Assembly (NCBI GenBank): GCA_039942715.1
Contig: JBDVBY010000007.1
Coordinates: 434,001-498,000, forward strand
Source of the DNA: JABDJX01 sp039942715
GTDB taxonomy: Bacteria; Pseudomonadota; Alphaproteobacteria; Rhodobacterales; Rhodobacteraceae
Length of the DNA: 64,000 bases
Reading direction: 5' to 3'
A model generated the notes under the pieces. The model was not told the DNA's origin. It did not search any database and saw only the letters and a program-made list of their open reading frames with translations. Shown here piece by piece: positions 32,585 through 39,624 of this stretch (positions within the stretch are counted from its first letter, which is position 1; every line of letters begins with the position of its first letter). Both the position numbers and the translations under genes were made by a program.

Positions 32585-32868
32585 GCGATTACACCAAGGC
32601 GGAGTGCCGAACGCATGGGGCGCAGCGGGCCGCTTATGTGTGCCAACATTTGAACGTTTCAGCCGAAGAAGCAAAGGGCAGGGGCTTTATTGCTGTGCGC
32701 GATGAGGACGGGTGCATCAATGGATGGTGCGATACCTGCGAGGCTTACCTTGTCGCCAATGGCAATGAATGGAACGACAAGACGGAACGCTTCGCAAATA
32801 TAAGACTTCTTTGCGAGTCCTGCGCACTGGAGCGAGCAAACGCGAACGGTATCACTGAGGTCACCTGA
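32581..32868 (+). CDS. Small cysteine-rich, probably metal-binding protein
   Basis: 95 residues from the ATG at 32581 within the previous stop. Cysteine/histidine pairs C-x2-H at 9-12 and C-x-H at 22-24, then CINGWCDTC and LCESC, make a zinc-ribbon-like pattern of at least six cysteines. Soluble, no signal peptide. Third of the coupled trio between nuoD and nuoE. Function unknown; metal binding is inferred from spacing only. Confidence 0.6.
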   Translation: MSDYTKAECRTHGAQRAAYVCQHLNVSAEEAKGRGFIAVRDEDGCINGWCDTCEAYLVANGNEWNDKTERFANIRLLCESCALERANANGITEVT

Positions 32869-32946
32869 CGCAGAGACGCGAAACGCACTTGAATCCGCCG
32901 CGCGCATGGGGGAAACCCGTGCCAACCCGCATCAAAGGAGCCGCCC

Positions 32947-34056
32947 ATGCTGCGCCGTCTGCATCCTGAGCAACCTGACAGCTTTGAATTCACGCCTGCC
33001 AATGCGGCCTGGGCCGAAGCGCAGATCTCGAAATACCCGGAAGGGCGGCAAGCCTCTGCGATCATTCCGTTGCTTTGGCGTGCACAGGAACAAGAGGGAT
33101 GGCTGACGCGCCCGGCGATTGAACGCGTCGCCGCGATGCTTGATCTGGCCTATATCCGCGCACTTGAAGTGGCGACGTTCTATTTCATGTACCAACTGCA
33201 GCCGACCGGTTCGATTGCCAACATTCAGATTTGCGGCACCACGTCCTGTATGATTTGCGGGGCCGAGGATTTGGTCGCGGTGTGCAAAGAGCGGATTTCG
33301 CCCAAAGCGCATACGCTGTCAGCCGATGGCAAGTTTACCTGGGAAGAGGTTGAGTGTCTGGGAGCCTGTGCGAATGCGCCGATGGCTCAGATTGGCAAAG
33401 ATTACTATGAAGATCTGACGACCGCGCGTTTTTCCGAGATTTTGGACGAGCTTGCGGCAGGCAAAGTCCCTGTGCCGGGGCCACAAAACGGGCGGTTTGC
33501 AGCCGAGCCGAAATCGGGGCTGACCAGCCTTAAGGACTATGAGACGGGCAAGCCGGACTATAACGCCAGCGCGCAACTGGCGGTCGATATTGGCGACACG
33601 GTTAAGCGCATTGATGGCACCGAAGTGCCGCTGATCGCGCCTTGGCGTGATGGCAAAGGGGCCTCTCACGATACCATCGAAGCGGCGCCTGAACCGGCCA
33701 AAGTGGTTGAGATGCCTGTGGAAAAGGTGCGCGAAGAACAGATTGCACGCCCCGAGCCTACGCCTGCGGAACCCGTTGCTGAAAAGGCTGAAGCGCGCGA
33801 ACCCTCTCCGGGGCGTAAGCCCGAGGGCTTGAGCGAAGCGCGTGGCGGTGTGCCTGATGATCTCAAGCGGATCAAAGGCGTTGGCCCCAAGCTTGAAAAG
33901 CTTTTGCATCGCCTTGGTTTCTTCCATTTCGATCAAGTCGCGGCATGGAGCGCGGACGAGATTGCATGGGTTGATGACAACCTTGAGGGCTTCAAAGGGC
34001 GCGTGACCCGCGACGAATGGGTGGCCCAAGCGCGCGAATTTGCGACGCAAGGCTGA
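32947..34056 (+). CDS. nuoE: NADH-quinone oxidoreductase subunit E with C-terminal helix-hairpin-helix extension
   Basis: 369 residues, about twice the usual NuoE. Residues 1-170 are the thioredoxin-like NuoE with the N1a [2Fe-2S] ligands Cys96, Cys101 (CGTTSC), Cys137 and Cys141 (CLGAC). Then comes a low-complexity charged linker (about 180-300) and a C-terminal domain from about 303 with the HhH-like DDLKRIKGVGPKLEKLL followed by FDQVAAWSADEIAWVD. The domain is closely similar to the end of the next gene's product. Works with NuoF and NuoG in the NADH-oxidising module. GGAG precedes the ATG. Confidence 0.95.
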   Translation: MLRRLHPEQPDSFEFTPANAAWAEAQISKYPEGRQASAIIPLLWRAQEQEGWLTRPAIERVAAMLDLAYIRALEVATFYFMYQLQPTGSIANIQICGTTSCMICGAEDLVAVCKERISPKAHTLSADGKFTWEEVECLGACANAPMAQIGKDYYEDLTTARFSEILDELAAGKVPVPGPQNGRFAAEPKSGLTSLKDYETGKPDYNASAQLAVDIGDTVKRIDGTEVPLIAPWRDGKGASHDTIEAAPEPAKVVEMPVEKVREEQIARPEPTPAEPVAEKAEAREPSPGRKPEGLSEARGGVPDDLKRIKGVGPKLEKLLHRLGFFHFDQVAAWSADEIAWVDDNLEGFKGRVTRDEWVAQAREFATQG

Positions 34057-34130
34057 AATCTTCCCTCTTGATCCGTGCCTTAGGTTGTGCAGAGTTATGA
34101 TCTGAACATACCCCGGGGAGGCACTATTCC

Positions 34131-35126
34131 ATGTCACAGAACTCAGAAGGCCCGTTTTTCACTGCTACTGTCATGGCGGGGGCCACCTTTTTGCTGGCCT
34201 TTGGGTGCCTTTGGACACTGGGAGACTTTGCGCTCTTTGCAGCCGCCTTTTTCGCGGCCATTATCGCTGCTATTGTCTGGCTCGTCCTTTTCATCGGGAT
34301 AGGCAGCCCAAATCAAAAAGGGGCGCATGTGGCTAAAAAGCCTGCATCCGCACCGGCTTCGACTGCATCCACAGCACAATCAGAGTCTTCATCGGCCGCC
34401 GCTGCAGCGCCTGCCGCAGCTGCAGCTGCAACGACGGCACGTGAACCGTCTGCGGAAGCTGCCGAAGCAAAACGATTGGCAGACGAGCAAGCCGCTGAAC
34501 GCGCCGCTGCAGATGAGGCGCGTCGCAAAGCAGAACAAGACGAACTGGCTGAAGCCAAACGCAAAGCAGAGGCTGATGCAGAGGCCAAACGGCAAGCTGA
34601 CGAAGCAGCTGCCGCAGAGGCCAAGCGCAAAGCCGAGGCTGAGGCCGCTGACGCCAAACGAAAGGCCGATGAAGCCGCCGCCGCCGAAGCAAAACGCCGC
34701 GAAGACGAAGCCGCCGCTGCCCGAAAGGCCAGCGAAGAGGCTGCGACAAGCGAGGCAGCTCCCGCTCAGACGGATAACGCAGCGGCTGCCACCACGCCTG
34801 ACTATGATGGCGACGGTGTGCGTGAAGGTACTGATGAAGGCACGCGCCCTGCGGGTCTTGATGCGCCACGCGATGGCAAAGCCGATGATCTTAAGCAAAT
34901 CAAAGGGATCGGGGCCAAAATGGAAGCGCTGTGCAACCGTCTTGGGTTCTGGCACTTTGATCAGATCGCCGCGTGGAGCGCGGATGAAGTGGCTTGGGTG
35001 GACGCCAACCTAGAGGGCTTCAAGGGCCGAGTAACCCGCGACACTTGGGTCGAACAGGCCGGTGTTCTAGCCGGAGGAGGCGAAACCGAGTTCTCAAAAC
35101 GTGTTGAAGACGGCGACGTTTACTAG
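34131..35126 (+). CDS. Membrane-anchored coiled-coil protein with NuoE-like HhH C-terminal domain
   Basis: 331 residues, GGGGAGG upstream of the ATG. Two membrane helices near residues 12-28 and 33-55; a long Ala/Glu/Lys/Arg-rich helix with repeated EAKRKA units (about 100-205), likely a coiled coil; an acidic linker; then, from about 251, a domain about 75 percent identical by eye to the NuoE C-terminus (DDLKQIKGIGAKMEALCN, AAWSADEVAWVD, FKGRVTRDTWVEQA). The paired domains suggest that it docks near complex I or shares a ligand with NuoE. A strong terminator follows. Confidence 0.75.
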   Translation: MSQNSEGPFFTATVMAGATFLLAFGCLWTLGDFALFAAAFFAAIIAAIVWLVLFIGIGSPNQKGAHVAKKPASAPASTASTAQSESSSAAAAAPAAAAAATTAREPSAEAAEAKRLADEQAAERAAADEARRKAEQDELAEAKRKAEADAEAKRQADEAAAAEAKRKAEAEAADAKRKADEAAAAEAKRREDEAAAARKASEEAATSEAAPAQTDNAAAATTPDYDGDGVREGTDEGTRPAGLDAPRDGKADDLKQIKGIGAKMEALCNRLGFWHFDQIAAWSADEVAWVDANLEGFKGRVTRDTWVEQAGVLAGGGETEFSKRVEDGDVY

Positions 35127-35154
35127 ACTTTTTTAACTTTTGCGTCATTTAACG

Positions 35155-35187
35155 CGGGGGAAGAGCGAAGTCTCTTTCCCCGTTTTT
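35155..35187 (+). terminator. Intrinsic terminator inside the nuo cluster
   Basis: An 11-bp stem CGGGGGAAGAG/CTCTTTCCCCG (one G-U pair) with a 6-base loop is followed by TTTTT. It lies 29 bp after the HhH-domain gene and 35 bp before the next start, between nuoE and nuoF. It could end or attenuate the upstream nuo transcript. Confidence 0.75.
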
Positions 35188-35221
35188 CATTGCGCGGGGT
35201 GGCTTTGGAAAGGTATAAACT

Positions 35222-35482
35222 GTGTCATCGGCGAAAGATTGGAATGCGGGAATGGCCGGACAAGCTGACGCAAAAGACCAGGCGCTTTCAAAGCAGGCCA
35301 GATTGGTCTCTATTGTCATTGCAGGCACAATGATCATTTGGATGGCGGCTCAGTGGTTGGGCGGCAAGCTGGAATTACCGCAGCATTATGTATTTCTTGT
35401 GGATCTTTTTGCACTTGCGGGTTTTCTCTGGGCGCTAATCGTGACATTTCAAATCTGGCGCAAACGCCGCGCACACGGGTAA
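35222..35482 (+). CDS. DUF5337-like two-span membrane protein
   Basis: 86 residues from a GTG with GGAAAGG about 10 bases upstream. A polar N-terminus (about 1-27) is followed by membrane segments at about 28-46 and 57-77 and a basic tail (WRKRRAHG). It resembles the DUF5337 family found in Rhodobacteraceae nuo clusters. Function unknown. nuoF starts 40 bp downstream. Confidence 0.65.
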   Translation: MSSAKDWNAGMAGQADAKDQALSKQARLVSIVIAGTMIIWMAAQWLGGKLELPQHYVFLVDLFALAGFLWALIVTFQIWRKRRAHG

Positions 35483-35522
35483 AGCCGCCCGTTTCGGACA
35501 ACCAAATCACGGGATCAGTTTG

Positions 35523-36821
35523 ATGCTGGACGACAAAGATCGCATCTTTACCAACCTTTACGGCATGCACGACCGCACTTTGGCTGGCGCACGCACGCGC
35601 GGCCACTGGGATGGCACTGCTGACATCATCAAAAAGGGCCGCGACTGGATCGTGGATCAGATGAAAGCTTCTGGTCTGCGTGGGCGCGGTGGCGCTGGTT
35701 TCCCGACCGGGTTGAAGTGGAGCTTTATGCCTAAGGAAAGCGATGGGCGCCCTGCATATTTGGTGGTGAACGCTGACGAATCTGAGCCGGGCACCTGTAA
35801 AGACCGCGAAATCATGCGCCACGATCCGCACACGCTGGTTGAGGGCTGCTTGATCGCGTCGTTCGCGATGAATGCCAATGCCTGCTACATCTACATTCGC
35901 GGTGAATATATCCGCGAGAAAGAGGCGCTTCAGGCAGCGATTGACGAAGCCTATGACGCTGGATTGGTCGGCAAGAACGCCGCTGGCTCGGGCTGGGATT
36001 TCGACATTTACCTGCACCACGGGGCAGGGGCGTATATTTGCGGCGAAGAAACCGCTTTGCTGGAGAGCCTCGAGGGGCGCAAAGGCATGCCGCGGATGAA
36101 ACCGCCGTTCCCTGCCGGGGCTGGCCTTTATGGCTGCCCGACTACGGTGAACAACGTGGAATCGATCGCAGTTGTCCCGACCATTCTGCGCCGAGGGCCG
36201 GAATGGTTTGCAGGCTTTGGCCGTGCGAACAACGCGGGCACCAAGCTTTTTGCGATCTCGGGCCATGTAAACAACCCTTGTGTGGTCGAAGAGGCGATGT
36301 CGATCTCGTTCGAGGAGCTGATTGATCGCCATTGCGGCGGTATTCGCGGTGGTTGGGACAATCTCAAGGCCGTGATCCCCGGTGGGTCTTCTGTGCCTTG
36401 TTTGCCCGGTAAGATCATGAAGGAAGAGTGCATCATGGATTTCGACTGGCTGCGCGAACAGCGCTCTGGTCTGGGCACGGCCGCCGTGATCGTGATGGAC
36501 AATTCGACTGATATTATTAAGGCGATCTGGCGGTTGTCTGCGTTTTATAAGCACGAAAGTTGCGGGCAATGCACGCCGTGCCGCGAAGGCACAGGCTGGA
36601 TGATGCGCGTGATGGATCGTTTGGTGAAAGGCGAGGCCGAGGTCGAAGAGATCGACATGCTGCTGGATGTGACCAAGCAGGTTGAGGGGCACACGATTTG
36701 CGCCCTTGGCGATGCGGCCGCCTGGCCAATCCAAGGGCTTATCCGTCATTTCCGTGATGAGATCGAGGATCGGATTAAGGCCAAGCGGACGGGCAAAGCA
36801 AGCTCGGTTGCGGCTGAATAA
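35523..36821 (+). CDS. nuoF: NADH-quinone oxidoreductase subunit F
   Basis: 432 residues from the ATG at 35523 (a TTG precedes it). The NADH/FMN-binding subunit: glycine-rich GRGGAGFPTGLKW for NADH, NADESEPGTCKDRE for FMN, and the N3 [4Fe-4S] ligands in SCGQCTPCREG plus the cysteine in TICALGD. Entry point of electrons from NADH into complex I. Followed by a 265-bp gap. Confidence 0.98.
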   Translation: MLDDKDRIFTNLYGMHDRTLAGARTRGHWDGTADIIKKGRDWIVDQMKASGLRGRGGAGFPTGLKWSFMPKESDGRPAYLVVNADESEPGTCKDREIMRHDPHTLVEGCLIASFAMNANACYIYIRGEYIREKEALQAAIDEAYDAGLVGKNAAGSGWDFDIYLHHGAGAYICGEETALLESLEGRKGMPRMKPPFPAGAGLYGCPTTVNNVESIAVVPTILRRGPEWFAGFGRANNAGTKLFAISGHVNNPCVVEEAMSISFEELIDRHCGGIRGGWDNLKAVIPGGSSVPCLPGKIMKEECIMDFDWLREQRSGLGTAAVIVMDNSTDIIKAIWRLSAFYKHESCGQCTPCREGTGWMMRVMDRLVKGEAEVEEIDMLLDVTKQVEGHTICALGDAAAWPIQGLIRHFRDEIEDRIKAKRTGKASSVAAE

Positions 36822-37087
36822 GTCGCTTTTCTAAAAAGGCGCGGACTCAAGGCGCAGCCGCCGCGCTAACGCATGGCTGTCCCGCGGCCAGGCGCTTGGG
36901 ATGCCTCAGCGCTCAATTCACAGGGAAGATGTGCTTTGCACCATAAAGCGCACTGCTCAGACATTGGATTGCCAGTCCCCGGCCATGCACTGGCGCGGCT
37001 AGCCTTTCAAATGCCACCTAGCTTCATCGTGATTTGATCTTGAAACCTTCTGCGCTCTACTTTGAGAGGCGTAATGGAGGGCAATTC

Positions 37088-37867
37088 GTGAAAAATAGCG
37101 CTGTGCGGGTGTTTGTAGTGTCCGCTACCCTCAGTCTTTCATGGCTTATTAGCACGGCCACGCCTGCGTCTGCGCGTGATTGCAGCTTTGATCTTAACCG
37201 TTTGCAAATCGATGCCAGCGAAATTTACAAAAGCCTGCGCTGCCTTGTGACTGCGGTGAACCGGTTGGAGCGCGAAAATGCGCGCCTGAAGACCCGTGTG
37301 GCTGCCCTTGAAGATGTTGCGCGCCAAATCCCGGTGCCTTGGGCAAATATCGACGGTGTGATCAGCCAGACACCGGACCGCCCGATTGAAGCTGCGTCTT
37401 TTCTTTTGACGTCGCGCTCGACCGGGGGCGCGAATGCTTTGGAGATTGATCAGGACGTGCTCGAAGAGCTTTGTGACAAAATCGGCGGCTGCACGATGAC
37501 CATTGCGCTTAAGGCGTTCAATCTGTTCGAGCGCAAACCCGAGAACCGCGTGATTTCAGGCCCTTGCCGACTGTCCTATACCGCAGATTCCATCGAAAAG
37601 AGCACATGGGCCGTCGGCGCTGGATGTGGCGTTGGGCCTCTTGCGGGGGTGGATGGAGACGGGGGGCTTGACGAAGGCGAGGGCAATAGCGCTGAGATTG
37701 CCTTGGCAGGCGGTGCGTGCATATTGGCTGACAGCGGGCTTGAAAATGCGGCCGGCAATAGCGCTCGTCTTGCCTCTGATCGCAACGAAGGACTATTTCT
37801 GCTGGCCATCCCCGCGTTGCAATCCGAGCGCACCCGGCGATTTCAATGCGAACTGTCGCTGGAGTGA
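37088..37867 (+). CDS. Secreted protein of unknown function with coiled-coil region
   Basis: 259 residues from a GTG at 37088 with GGAGG 7 bases upstream; the upstream open frame lacks such a site. A signal peptide ends around residue 30 (TPASARD). Residues about 50-80 are a predicted coiled coil (AVNRLERENARLKTRVAALE), followed by a glycine-rich domain with paired cysteines (ELCDKIGGC, GPCRL, GAGCG, GACIL). It resembles no family I know. Located between nuoF and nuoG. Confidence 0.65.
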   Translation: MKNSAVRVFVVSATLSLSWLISTATPASARDCSFDLNRLQIDASEIYKSLRCLVTAVNRLERENARLKTRVAALEDVARQIPVPWANIDGVISQTPDRPIEAASFLLTSRSTGGANALEIDQDVLEELCDKIGGCTMTIALKAFNLFERKPENRVISGPCRLSYTADSIEKSTWAVGAGCGVGPLAGVDGDGGLDEGEGNSAEIALAGGACILADSGLENAAGNSARLASDRNEGLFLLAIPALQSERTRRFQCELSLE

Positions 37868-37932
37868 TCCCCTTTGCCCCACGCCTATCCCCGTGCTAAA
37901 GCGCTGTAATGGGACGAGAAGGGGCCTTTGGT

Positions 37933-38274
37933 GTGACGCGATTTTTTGTGATGTCTTGCATGGCTTTGGCCTTGAGTGGCTGTAGCTTTTTCAACTTCTC
38001 CGGCGACGGTGACGGAGTTGCCGATGTGACTTTGCCGTTTCGTGCCAGCCTGAGCAAAGGCGAGGATCCGCGCGATTTCACCATCTTTGTGCGCGCAGGC
38101 GGCAATGGGCTTGAGGCGGTGCGCGAAACCGTGCGCTTTACAGCGACGCGCTATTGCTTGCCGGTCTTTGGCGGCTCGGACGTGGATTGGGTGATTGATC
38201 CGGCCACGTTGGATTGGGCGTTTAGCCGAGAAGGCGATGATCTGGTGTTTGCTGGGCGGTGTTTGGCGCGGTAG
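37933..38274 (+). CDS. Small lipoprotein of unknown function
   Basis: 113 residues from a GTG at 37933, preferred over the ATG at 37909 because AAGGGG lies about 9 bases before it. The signal sequence ends in the lipobox LSGC at about residues 14-17, so the protein should be lipidated. Mature region has FRASLSKGEDPRDFTIFVRA and a pair of later cysteines. It lies between nuoF and nuoG. Confidence 0.65.
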   Translation: MTRFFVMSCMALALSGCSFFNFSGDGDGVADVTLPFRASLSKGEDPRDFTIFVRAGGNGLEAVRETVRFTATRYCLPVFGGSDVDWVIDPATLDWAFSREGDDLVFAGRCLAR

Positions 38275-38279
38275 CGCCG

Positions 38280-38516
38280 ATGTTTTTTCCCCAACGCCCT
38301 CGCCTTAACCCCGGATTTTGTCCTAATTGCAATGCGTACAACGGCATCGGCACCGGCACCGGATCTCGTCGGTGCAAGGATTGTGGTGTCACGTTTGATG
38401 CAAAAGGACGTTTTGCGCATTTGCCCAAGATGAAGCTGCGCTGGAAGATCTGGTTTGGTTTCCTCATTCTTCTTTTTGTTGTATTGCCGATTTTGATGCG
38501 TGTTTTGGGGCGCTAG
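38280..38516 (+). CDS. Zinc-ribbon protein with C-terminal membrane anchor
   Basis: 78 residues from the ATG at 38280, five bases after the lipoprotein stop; a GTG at 38259 in the same frame is possible. Two cysteine knuckles, CPNC (about 14-17) and CKDC (about 33-36), form a zinc ribbon, followed by a basic stretch and one membrane helix near the C-terminus (FGFLILLFVVLPILMRVL). Role unknown. Confidence 0.6.
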   Translation: MFFPQRPRLNPGFCPNCNAYNGIGTGTGSRRCKDCGVTFDAKGRFAHLPKMKLRWKIWFGFLILLFVVLPILMRVLGR

Positions 38517-38660
38517 CCGTCAAAGCACGCTTACCAAAGGTGTGGATAAAGTGTGACGGTTTTTGAGACGTTATCGTTTCACCGATCTATGATTTGAAAT
38601 CTGAGCAATCATGCTATTTGGTCGCCTCATGAGCGCTTTTACGTCAATCAAGAGGCCGTT

Positions 38661-38909
38661 TTGATACGCATTTGGGACGGATTTCTAAGTCTGCTGTCAG
38701 CTATTGCGACCGCGATTATCGTTGGTGTGCCGACTTGGGGCTGTTTTCTGGCGATTCAGGCCGAAATGCTTCCGATCTGGGCGTGGGGGCCTTTGGCGCT
38801 TCATTTTGTGATTGGTGGTCTGATGGTTGTGGCGTTCCTGCGCAAAGTGATCAACGGCCTGCATCCGATGCACGACGAGCCGCGCAGACGTCGCTCTAGC
38901 CGCGACTGA
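38661..38909 (+). CDS. Small two-span membrane protein
   Basis: 82 residues from a TTG at 38661 preceded by AAGAGG about 8 bases upstream. Membrane segments at about 7-26 and 42-62, then a very basic tail (DEPRRRRSSRD). It sits alone between 144-bp and 254-bp gaps upstream of nuoG. I do not recognise a family. Confidence 0.5.
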   Translation: MIRIWDGFLSLLSAIATAIIVGVPTWGCFLAIQAEMLPIWAWGPLALHFVIGGLMVVAFLRKVINGLHPMHDEPRRRRSSRD

Positions 38910-39163
38910 AAAACCTCTGATATTGGATGTCAAAACCGCTTTGATCGCGGGTTTGTAAGACTTCGAAACAGTTCTCACGAAGATTGTGTCGCATCTAATC
39001 CGCTGAAAAGGCGTGAAAATTCATCTGAGTGTGACTCAAATCCGGCGGCGATCCACCGTGATATGGCATATCGCGCACCGCACCTCCAAATTTGTCCCTC
39101 AAAGGCCTATATCAATCCATGAGGAACGACTGGCCTGTCGTTTAGAAATGAGTGAGTGATCAG

Positions 39164-39565
39164 ATGCGAAAGAGTGTTTTAATCGCCGTTTTAAGTGCAG
39201 CCATTGCAAGCCCCGTTGTGGCGCTTGAGCCGATTCAAAAGAACCCGACTGTGATCAACGGATTCTATGCGATCGGACTGGCAGATGAGGTGCGCAAGAA
39301 CTGTGACTCCATCGATCCGCGCATGTTTCGGGCGTATAATTATTTAAGATCATTGGCACGTTTCGCTCAAAAAGAGGGCTATACGGACGAAGAGATCGAG
39401 CAACTTACTGAAAACAGGGCGGAAAAAGAGCGTCTGCGCGCCATTATCCGTGCCGATTTGGCAAAACGGGGTGCGTCACCAAAGTCGCCCGAAGGGTATT
39501 GCACTGTGGGCCGCGAAGAAATAGCCAAGAACAGCGCCGCGGGGCGACTCCTGCGGACCAAATAA
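39164..39565 (+). CDS. DUF5333-like secreted protein
   Basis: 133 residues from the ATG at 39164; a GTG at 39152 in frame is an alternative. Signal peptide about 1-20 (ASPVVA|LEP). The mature protein is helical and charged (GYTDEEIEQLTENRAEKERLR) with two cysteines (KNCDS, GYCTV) that could form a disulfide. It fits the DUF5333 family found upstream of nuoG in Rhodobacteraceae. Role unknown; periplasmic location inferred. Confidence 0.68.
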   Translation: MRKSVLIAVLSAAIASPVVALEPIQKNPTVINGFYAIGLADEVRKNCDSIDPRMFRAYNYLRSLARFAQKEGYTDEEIEQLTENRAEKERLRAIIRADLAKRGASPKSPEGYCTVGREEIAKNSAAGRLLRTK

Positions 39566-39624
39566 CAGCCGCCCCGAGGTCATCTGAGACAAAAGGCGGC
39601 GCACCCTAGGGGACGCAGAGCCAT

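Noticed and set aside
35334..36749. 471-codon open frame opposite nuoF
   Set aside because: Same reason; it mirrors third-position bias of nuoF and has no family-like motif.
38541..38549. TGTGGATAA, a perfect DnaA box
   Set aside because: A single box without neighbours, AT-rich unwinding region or origin-linked genes; not evidence of an origin.
38611..38664. 17-codon frame overlapping the TTG at 38661
   Set aside because: Very short, no ribosome binding site and no sign of coding bias, although the TTGA overlap was noted.
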